In this document: positions 13,915 through 19,637 of the stretch, in pieces
Layout of the letters: the number at the start of each line of letters is the position of its first letter
Numbering within the stretch: position 1 is the stretch's first letter
Source of the DNA: Chloroflexota bacterium
Lineage (GTDB): Bacteria > Chloroflexota > Anaerolineae > UBA4142
Length of the DNA stretch: 19,637 nt
Reading direction: 5' to 3'
NCBI GenBank assembly: GCA_023381515.1
Contig: JAMCQI010000028.1
Span: 1-19,637, forward strand
Position numbers and translations under genes: made by a program
Notes under the pieces: model-generated
The model's database searches: none
What the model saw: the letters and a program-made list of their open reading frames with translations, nothing else
Told to the model about the DNA's origin: nothing

Positions 13915-15729
13915 GTGAAAACGCGAGTGTTCATAGCGTTTCTTGTCGCGCTTGCATTCAGCATCGCGTGCCGCGCGGGTGAACGGGTTGCGCGACAACC
14001 CACCACGGCAGGGCCGACCCCGCCTCCAGTCGCGACGAGCGCACTGTCTTCCACGTCGACACAGCCACCGGCGGCAGCGCGCACCCTCGGACCCGTGTCA
14101 CCGCGCGCGACGCCACTCCCGGGCGTGACAGCGACTCCGGGTCCCCGGAGCCGCGTCATCACGAAGAACGACTTTGCGTTGGAGCAAGTAAACTACGTGG
14201 ACACCCTTGTGGTCCTGGTAAACTTTTCTGACCGGCGCGATCAAGTTTTCGACTTGCGGGAGTACTGGGATCGCATTTTCGGAAACACCGATCCGATTCG
14301 GCAATTGAACGGGTTCTACAAAGAGACCTTTTACAATCAACTGCAAATGCGTTCGGTGCCGGTTGGACCAAAGGGGTATATGGAGATCGAATTGGAGGGC
14401 TCGCCCAAAGACTACTCTTATGGCTGGCTCATCGGCATGTCGACCGACAAGATAGCCCAGTTCGACGCCGACAAAGTTCAACGGCTCACCCTCGACGTGA
14501 TGGCAAAGGCGGTCGAGAGCCACCCGGAGGTCGACTATCAGGACAAGTTCATCATCCTCGTGTTGAACGCGCTTGGCTCGGAATACGGTCGCGGCGCAAT
14601 AGGCATTATCCCGGGAGAGGGTCTGGAACCCGTCTATGACCTGTTCGTCGGCAATCTGGCTCCAGCCGACCAGGGAAAATTCACTGATCCCACCTACTTC
14701 CGCACCGTGGCCAACAAGCTTGTCGGCACGATCGGGAAGACGGGATACACTTTCGACGACTATTTCCGGGACCGCGGAGAATCTGCCTTCGACGACCAGT
14801 TCATCACAGGCATGGCGGCGTTCGGGAAAGATGGCCCTCTCAGTTGTGCGACTCACGACATCCTGCACGGCTTGCACCGCATTTCGGCCTATGCCAATCC
14901 TCCCGAGGGCCGGGGCCGGGCAGTGCACTGCCTGTATAACCTGCTTCTCCAGAGTCAATGGGTGGCGGGGAGCGCGGAACATGGAACGTTTGACCGCAGC
15001 ATCACGGTCTCTCCCTACATCGGCTGGTGGGACCCAATGGGCGATCATCTGCACCCCGCCGGCAACCGGGAGTTCTTTTCCAGCTACCCTCATGGGATGA
15101 GCGCCTTTACAAAACAAAGCGCGGGCTTGATCCCCGAACGCTGCCTCGCGATCGCCCAGCAGGATGACGTCACCGTAAGACTCGCGCCGTTGGGCAGTCC
15201 GACCTTGCCGCCAGCGGCAGCGGCAGAATCTCTGGTCGCAAAAGTGCCATTGATTCCTAATAACCCAGCGACCGCACACCTCTACCTCCTGCTGGAGTAC
15301 CGGAAGAGACTGAGCGGCTCACATCCCGACAACTTTACGATTGCTCCCGACTATGTCGAGGGCAATCCGATCTGGGATCCCGGCTACAACCGTGCGGACG
15401 TTAGCAAGAGCCGCTACATCAATCCACCGACGAATTTCGTTTCCAAAGAGGGTGTTCTGGTCTACCTGATCAACGAAAAGATGCCCACAGTGGCCGGGCC
15501 GTACAAGCCTGAGGAATGGTACAAGTTCATCGCGGTAGTCCTGAACCCGGCAGGGAACGCCAAGCGCGACGATCTGACGCAGGCCGCATTGGCCGCTGGC
15601 GAACGCATGGAGGTTGACTTTAGGAGCCTTTACGCAGAAGCCAGCGCGCCGATAAAAATCACCGTCGCCGTGACGGAGGCCTCAGAGCACGCCGCCCAAG
15701 TACGCATCGTCCGGGAGAGGGTGCGTTGA
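13915..15729 (+). CDS. Exported M6-like (immune inhibitor A type) metallopeptidase relative with HDxxH motif
   Basis: The 604-residue protein has an N-terminal signal (FIAFLVALAFSIAC) with a possible lipoprotein cysteine at C19, then a Pro/Thr/Ser-rich linker to about residue 82. The domain that follows resembles M6 peptidases: VDTLVVLVNFSD, then LNGFYKETFYNQLQ, and GWWDPMGDH (370-378) where M6 enzymes have a W-D-x-M turn. The zinc-binding site reads H314-D-I-L-H318, so the catalytic Glu of HExxH is Asp. The enzyme may therefore be slow or inactive, or a binding protein. The C-terminal 170 residues are beta-rich. The GTG start has GGAGAGGAGG upstream. It has its own promoter, a long leader, and no evident partner except perhaps the deacylase 110 bp downstream. 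Confidence 0.75.
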   Translation: MKTRVFIAFLVALAFSIACRAGERVARQPTTAGPTPPPVATSALSSTSTQPPAAARTLGPVSPRATPLPGVTATPGPRSRVITKNDFALEQVNYVDTLVVLVNFSDRRDQVFDLREYWDRIFGNTDPIRQLNGFYKETFYNQLQMRSVPVGPKGYMEIELEGSPKDYSYGWLIGMSTDKIAQFDADKVQRLTLDVMAKAVESHPEVDYQDKFIILVLNALGSEYGRGAIGIIPGEGLEPVYDLFVGNLAPADQGKFTDPTYFRTVANKLVGTIGKTGYTFDDYFRDRGESAFDDQFITGMAAFGKDGPLSCATHDILHGLHRISAYANPPEGRGRAVHCLYNLLLQSQWVAGSAEHGTFDRSITVSPYIGWWDPMGDHLHPAGNREFFSSYPHGMSAFTKQSAGLIPERCLAIAQQDDVTVRLAPLGSPTLPPAAAAESLVAKVPLIPNNPATAHLYLLLEYRKRLSGSHPDNFTIAPDYVEGNPIWDPGYNRADVSKSRYINPPTNFVSKEGVLVYLINEKMPTVAGPYKPEEWYKFIAVVLNPAGNAKRDDLTQAALAAGERMEVDFRSLYAEASAPIKITVAVTEASEHAAQVRIVRERVR

Positions 15730-15839
15730 TCAAAATCAGGGTTCCACAGTCGGTTCAACATTGTGTTTTCGATCCTCGCCGATGGAGGCAGGTCAGCTCC
15801 CGGCGGTGGAGAACGGCCGTTGAAGGGAGGAGGAGCCTC

Positions 15840-16310
15840 ATGGATTGCAGAGCGAAACTCGAAAAGTATTTTCGCGACAACGGCGTCGAGTTCCAGGCGA
15901 TGACGCACCGCACGGCGTACACCGCCCAGGAAATGGCAGCAGCGCAAGGAGTCAAGGGCCGAGAGGTTGCCAAGGTGGCAATGGTCTACGCCGACGCCAG
16001 GATCGTGATGCTTGTGATGCCGGCAAGCTATCGCATTGATTTTGCGAAACTGAAAGGTCCAGTTGACGCAAGAGAGCCGCGGCTTGCCAAAGAGGAAGAA
16101 TTCTCCAGTCTCTTTCCTGACTGCGACACGGGCGCGATGCCGCCATTCGGCAACTTGTACGATGTGCCGGTGTACGTAGACCGCTCGCTCACCGAGGATC
16201 CCGAAATCGTTTTTCAAGTCGGCACCCACTGCGACACGATGAAAATCGCGTACAGGGATTTTGCGCGGCTCGCTCAGCCCATTGTGGCAGATTTTGCCGT
16301 GCGTTTGTAG
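15840..16310 (+). CDS. YbaK/EbsC-type aminoacyl-tRNA deacylase
   Basis: The 156-residue protein matches the YbaK/ProX fold of free-standing editing domains that hydrolyse mischarged tRNA. Visible features are HRTAYTAQEMAAAQGVKGREVAKVAMVYAD with the conserved Lys near residue 45, the glycine loop GAMPPFG around residue 100, and the C-terminal VFQVGTHCDTMKIAYRDF. Which amino acid it clears cannot be told. GGAGGAGG at 15826-15833 precedes the ATG well; the frame is open further left but those codons follow the peptidase stop and lack a better site. It lies 110 bp after the peptidase gene on the same strand and may be cotranscribed. Confidence 0.9.
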   Translation: MDCRAKLEKYFRDNGVEFQAMTHRTAYTAQEMAAAQGVKGREVAKVAMVYADARIVMLVMPASYRIDFAKLKGPVDAREPRLAKEEEFSSLFPDCDTGAMPPFGNLYDVPVYVDRSLTEDPEIVFQVGTHCDTMKIAYRDFARLAQPIVADFAVRL

Positions 16311-16385
16311 CCGCGAACGTATGCCGCGCCAAGCGCTGCCTGCATTGCCATTGCTCTTCTCATGACCGTTTTGCAGTGATTGGCA

Positions 16386-16718
16386 TCCATCGCGCGTCCG
16401 CTCTACGTCCGCTTGGAAGCAGGGCGCGCGGCGCAAGATGTTTTGCCGCAAGCGGCCGCGCTGGGTCTCGGGGTGGCGGCTATCGGAACGTCGCTAGCCG
16501 ATTCATTATCCGCGCGAAGAAACTCAAAGATCCCGACAAACCCGCTCCCGCATTGTTCGAGCACGCCAGTCATTTGGGCATGGCGTTCGGTCCCGCGCTC
16601 TACCAACTTGTGCCGAAATGGCGGGCGAATCTACTGGGCTTTCTTTCTGGCCGTGGTGCCGAAAGGACGTACGCACGTGGTCGAGTTTCGCGACGACTGG
16701 TTCATTGCGCACCAATAG
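16386..16718 (+). pseudogene. Broken gene with a nitroreductase/SagB-like fragment
   Basis: Near 16400-16485 one frame reads YVRLEAGRAAQDVLPQAAALG followed by LGVAAIG, the typical helix of nitroreductase-fold (SagB-type) enzymes where the flavin is bound. Coding character then moves to another frame (about 16497-16665: IIRAKKLKDPDKPAPALFEH and on) and finally returns to the first (FFLAVVPKGRTHVVEFRD, ending AHQ-stop at 16718). No frame covers the whole, and the usual start and the Arg-rich flavin-binding N-terminus are missing. This is best read as a truncated gene with at least two frameshifts, possibly joined to an unrelated fragment. The second part is not recognised. Confidence 0.55.
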
Positions 16719-16731
16719 GTAGGATATCTAC

Positions 16732-17217
16732 GTGCCTAATGTGCATAGGACACGGCCGACACAGCTGATGGATAACCAAAGAGCAATCTCCGCAAAGAAC
16801 CTTGAACAGGTCGGAGCGCTATGCCGATTTCTGCCGGGCGTGGAGCATCCGGAAATCCTCTCGATTGCGAGGTTAGCCGACAGCCGGCTCTTGGCGATTG
16901 CCGGACAGGCACGCCGTACTCCGTACGGTTTGTTGTGAGTTTGGGACGTTGCCAGCCAGGCGGAGCTGAAAACCATTCCGACCCGCTTTGAATTCGTGCG
17001 GAAGTTTGAGTTTTCGGCCGATGGTCATCCCTTGGTCGCCAGCGGCGACTCCTGGAATCGCGCGTATGCATTCGGGCTCTGGGAAGTATCCGTCCAACGG
17101 GAATTGCGTTTGCCCGCCGAGCGGAGAGATGTGGCAAGCGCTGCTTTCTCACCCGATGGGCGATGGCTCGCTACGGGCTTGGACACGATAAAACTGTGGG
17201 GCGTGCCACCGCCGTAG
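16732..17217 (+). pseudogene. WD40-repeat protein interrupted by an in-frame TGA
   Basis: A frame starting at GTG 16732 (AGGTAGGA upstream; ATG 16768 is the alternative) encodes ISAKNLEQVGALCRFLPGVEHPEILSIARLAD, typical of the first blade in bacterial WD40 proteins. It meets TGA at 16936-16938 and then continues in the same frame as VWDVASQAELKTIPTRF, later SAAFSPDGRWLATGLDTIKLWGV, to a stop at 17217. The TGA stands where a residue such as Arg or Gly precedes VWD, so a CGA or GGA to TGA mutation is likely. Other genes here end in TGA, so recoding is improbable. The intact length of about 160 residues is short for a propeller; it might once have continued into or cooperated with the next gene. 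Confidence 0.7.
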
Positions 17218-17255
17218 GGTTCGTCGTGACGCAGTTGGATTTGAAGGAGGAAACG

Positions 17256-18953
17256 ATGGCAGCGCAGACTTCCAGACCGAATCGAACGCCGTGTATCATC
17301 GCCAGTATGTTTGGTTGCTTTGCAGTTTGTCTCCTCGCCGCGCTCATGGGCGGAGGCATTCTTCTGCTGAGAACGCCCGGGCAGACTGGAAACAATGTCT
17401 CCCTAACCTCGGTGCCGATACCCCTGGCCCCCGGCGGCGGTGTGCCTTTGCCGCCGCCGCCGGTCGATCACGGCGTCACCTGTTTGATCGAGCAAGAAGG
17501 AGCCATCTTCGCCAACGCGCCCGACCTGCACAATTATGTCAGCGACGACGGCGGCATCACTTGGCGCGAGGCGTTTCGGTCAGGTCTGCCGAATGGATCG
17601 TACTGCCTCGATCGAGACGAGCCGTGGCAACTTTTCGCGGCCGTGGAGGGACGGATGCAGTACCGCATCAGGCCCGGAATTAGAATCGAGCGTTCCGAAG
17701 ATAGCGGAGAAACGTGGAAGCTCGAAGTGGATTTGGAAGACGAGTCGTGGCAAGGCAAGCCGCAAACCGGAACGCCGGTCAAGGTCGAGGCGAAGCCGGG
17801 ACCCTTCGACGCGATGGTGCATCGTCCGACGGGCAACATCGTCGCGGCGATGGGGCATCTCGGCGTCCTCGTTCGAACGCCGGACGGCCGCTGGCAATGG
17901 GTTCGCGTTGGCAGCTACTATCGCGGCGATCTCGCATTCTTGCCGACGCCTGCGCCGCGCGCTACTGCAAATGCCACGCCGCTGCCAACGCCGGCGACGC
18001 CGGACAAATTGCTGTCCGCCCATCCGCAGAATACCACGAACAATAGCTTTGGCATGGCATTCTCGTCGGATGGCCAGACGCTGGCGATGGTTGGATTCGA
18101 CGCAGTGTATCTATGGCGGACTGGGGATTGGTCGCTAATCCGGACCGTAGCTCAGAAAAGTGGCAGGCAAGTGGTGCAAGGCATCGCGCTATCGCCGGAC
18201 GGTCAAACTCTTGCTTACACCGAGGGGAGTACCGACAACACGGTCCAAGTGTGGAACACCAAGGATAGTGTGTTGTTACGGCAACTGCACGGTCACACCA
18301 GTTGGATCACGAGCGTCGCGCTCTCCCCCGACGGACAGGCGCTCGCGTCCGGCGGAAGTTTTAAGGATCCCAGTGTGCGGTTGTGGCGTGTTTCCGACGG
18401 CGCGCCGCTGCGCGCGCTATCGGGGCAAGCCACTGGCGTGACGCGTATCGCCTTCTCGCCAGATGGGCAGCTCGTCGCGGCGGGCGGACCGAATCTTATC
18501 TGGCGCGTTGTCGATGGAACACTCCTCTATCCGTTCGAAGGAGGTCGACGACTTCCGACTCTCGAGGCGGGTGTTCTCAAGAATGGGAGTCTGGCATTTT
18601 CCGCGGATGCCCGGCAGCTGTTCGCGGTCGAGGGAGATACGTCCATGCGCGTGTGGAATATGTCAGACGGCCGTCAGGTGCGGACGATCATGATTCCGCT
18701 TCCGCATGGCTTTGACGTGCACAGCGCGGCGTTCTCGTCCGACAGAAAGCTACTGGCAACCGGCTTGGGTGACGGGACGATCTGGCTTTGGCGGTTGGAG
18801 GACATGGCGTCAATCAGCCGGTTCAGCTTCAACGAAAACTGGTCGAACGTCGCGGAGCTGGCTTTTTCGCCGGACGGTACACTGCTTGCCGCGACGAGCG
18901 ACTCGGGTAACGCGGTTCGAATATGGGGCCTCTCTCGCGGTCTTGCGCGCTAG
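17256..18953 (+). CDS. Membrane-anchored BNR (Ycf48-like) - WD40 repeat protein
   Basis: The 565-residue protein starts at ATG 17256, with AAGGAGG 5 nt upstream. Residues 13-38 (IIASMFGCFAVCLLAALMGGGILLL) form one membrane anchor, followed by a Pro/Gly-rich linker. A first extracytoplasmic domain (about 70-225) holds BNR-type units (YVSDDGGITWREAF, RSEDSGETWKLEV) as in sialidase-like propellers. A second linker (TPAPRATANATPLPTPATP) leads to about seven WD40 blades (260-560) with SPDGQTLA, VWNTKD, VRLWRVSDG and similar motifs. No catalytic residues are evident; both parts should be scaffolds for protein or glycan contact. It follows the broken WD40 gene by 38 bp. A fusion of these two propeller types in one exported protein is uncommon. 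Confidence 0.85.
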   Translation: MAAQTSRPNRTPCIIASMFGCFAVCLLAALMGGGILLLRTPGQTGNNVSLTSVPIPLAPGGGVPLPPPPVDHGVTCLIEQEGAIFANAPDLHNYVSDDGGITWREAFRSGLPNGSYCLDRDEPWQLFAAVEGRMQYRIRPGIRIERSEDSGETWKLEVDLEDESWQGKPQTGTPVKVEAKPGPFDAMVHRPTGNIVAAMGHLGVLVRTPDGRWQWVRVGSYYRGDLAFLPTPAPRATANATPLPTPATPDKLLSAHPQNTTNNSFGMAFSSDGQTLAMVGFDAVYLWRTGDWSLIRTVAQKSGRQVVQGIALSPDGQTLAYTEGSTDNTVQVWNTKDSVLLRQLHGHTSWITSVALSPDGQALASGGSFKDPSVRLWRVSDGAPLRALSGQATGVTRIAFSPDGQLVAAGGPNLIWRVVDGTLLYPFEGGRRLPTLEAGVLKNGSLAFSADARQLFAVEGDTSMRVWNMSDGRQVRTIMIPLPHGFDVHSAAFSSDRKLLATGLGDGTIWLWRLEDMASISRFSFNENWSNVAELAFSPDGTLLAATSDSGNAVRIWGLSRGLAR

Positions 18954-18979
18954 CGACTTTACCGGCGCGGGTTGCACGC

Positions 18980-19365
18980 TCAGACAGCTTGCTCTGCAAT
19001 CGTCGCACAATGGATATTCAGGTTCTCCGCAAGGGCGATCTGCAAATCATCGAATCGCTCAAGATCGAGTTCGTCGGAGGCCCAAATTGATTGGCTGTCC
19101 GTCCGAACACGTGTGGTATTTTCGAGACTCAGGGTAGGAGCGCAATGGCCGTATTCACAATGAAGGCCTCGTACGACAGCAGACTGCGCTTCCGTTTCAA
19201 TTCCCTCGGCAACCACATCTAGATTGAGTTCGTGAGCCAGTGCTACGATAGCCGGAATAATGCCTTCGCCGTTGCCTCCAGCCGCCACATGGTTAACGAA
19301 AGTGCGATCGATTTTGATCGTATCGATCGGCAAGCGCTCGACTCGACTAAGCTGGACTTTATCCA
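18980..19365 (-). pseudogene. EAL-domain (c-di-GMP phosphodiesterase) fragment
   Basis: The minus-strand frame reads LSRVERLPIDTIKIDRTFVN, then IPAIVALAHELNLDVVAEGI and RGLHCEYGH, which are the C-terminal motifs of EAL domains (the KIDR and AEGIE blocks). The EAL signature itself and the first half of the domain are missing. After CEYGH the family pattern (GQGYLFSRP) is lost, and an unrelated-looking tail follows to a stop at 18980. The 5' side abuts the end of a transposase gene near 19350-19375, so a mobile element probably truncated the gene. As it stands it cannot be an active phosphodiesterase. Confidence 0.75.
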
Positions 19366-19374
19366 AATCTTGAC

Positions 19375-19637
19375 TCAACCGTTCGTGTAAGACAAGGCTG
19401 AAGTCAGCCGTTCAATCTGACGCTCTGAGATTTTTCGATGGTCGCTCTCCCGCTGGGATGTGCAAAAAAGCAGATGCTGCCAGAGGCCCCGCCGCACCAA
19501 GGCCAAGGCATCCGAAAAGGTCGGCACCGGCTTGGCATACCATGCTGTCCGGCGGACGGGCAACCGCCCGCGCTTCACGCTCTGATGCGCCAGCAAGGTA
19601 ATCAGCGAGAACAAGCCCAACAAGGCCGGGGTCGTTC
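19375..19637 (-). pseudogene. C-terminal end of a DDE-type transposase gene, cut by the window edge
   Basis: The frame is open at the right edge (TTPALLGLFSLITLLAHQ) and continues through YAKPVPTFSDALALVRRGLW and SERQIERLTSALSY to TGA at 19375. I recognise this as the C-terminal region of an IS transposase, but cannot name the IS family with certainty. The stop overlaps the EAL fragment frame directly, so little room remains for an inverted repeat; the element end probably lies near 19350. Whether the transposase is whole to the right cannot be seen, so the label pseudogene is tentative. Confidence 0.6.

Noticed and set aside
14098..15279. Long open frame of 393 codons on the minus strand opposite the peptidase gene
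   Set aside because: It lies wholly antisense to a gene with signal peptide, ribosome binding site and M6-like motifs. Its sequence shows no domain pattern and fits open antisense frames of GC-biased codons.
16311..16385. Terminator after the YbaK-type gene
   Set aside because: The gap has no stem followed by a T-run that I could support.
15630..16451. Minus-strand open frame of 273 codons across the peptidase end and the deacylase gene
   Set aside because: It is antisense to the clearly recognisable YbaK-type gene and spans a gene boundary; no motif or ribosome binding site supports it.
16936..16938. UGA read as an amino acid (recoding or alternative genetic code)
   Set aside because: Several intact genes in the window end in TGA, no selenocysteine-type structure was noticed, and the position fits a simple CGA or GGA to TGA mutation.
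1..19637. CRISPR array, tRNA or rRNA genes
   Set aside because: No regularly spaced direct repeats, tRNA cloverleaf or rRNA-like sequence was noticed on either strand; a tRNAscan or Infernal run would settle this.

Overview
The window reads as an accessory stretch of a bacterial chromosome, most likely Chloroflexota (Anaerolineae-like). This rests on gene content only: a 914-residue MalT-type LuxR activator, DUF4386 membrane proteins, ArsR regulators paired with VOC and SRPBCC proteins, Yip1 membrane proteins, and exported WD40/BNR and peptidase-like proteins with Pro/Thr-rich linkers. No rRNA, tRNA or CRISPR array was seen.

Left part (1-5158, all minus strand). A complete IS630-family element with matching 14-bp ends occupies 1-1200 and carries an intact DDE transposase split over two frames at an A-AAA-AAG slippery heptamer. 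It has landed 24 bp after the start codon of a gene that began much like its upstream neighbour, so a second DUF4386-type gene was probably broken. Upstream lie an intact DUF4386 gene, a small hypothetical gene overlapping it by 14 nt, and the large LuxR/MalT-like gene.

Centre (5159-8730, plus strand). A 377-bp block holding a promoter and an ArsR-type repressor is present twice (about 95% identical), each copy translationally coupled to a different gene: VOC in the first, SRPBCC/AHSA1 in the second. A GC-rich block of decayed coding sequence separates them, and a DUF1801 gene follows. Before the first copy sits a candidate regulatory RNA: a promoter, four arms able to pair 1:2, 2:3 and 3:4, and a strong intrinsic terminator. 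A 38-nt piece of it recurs at 11487-11524, again 1 nt before an intrinsic terminator.

Right-centre (8731-13341). A REP-like palindrome precedes a 745-residue UvrA-like ABC ATPase that lacks the UvrB-binding region (DrrC-like). After the second RNA-motif copy come two overlapping minus-strand Yip1-type membrane protein genes; the distal one carries a one-base frameshift.

Right part (13342-19637). Two back-to-back promoters drive the Yip1 genes leftward and an exported M6-like metallopeptidase relative rightward. Each leader holds a terminator-like hairpin before its first gene, so both may be attenuated. Then follow a YbaK-type aminoacyl-tRNA deacylase, a broken nitroreductase-like fragment, a WD40 gene interrupted by an in-frame TGA, an intact membrane-anchored BNR-WD40 protein, and at the right edge a decayed EAL-domain fragment abutting the end of a transposase gene. 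Decay and insertion-sequence traces are concentrated at both ends.
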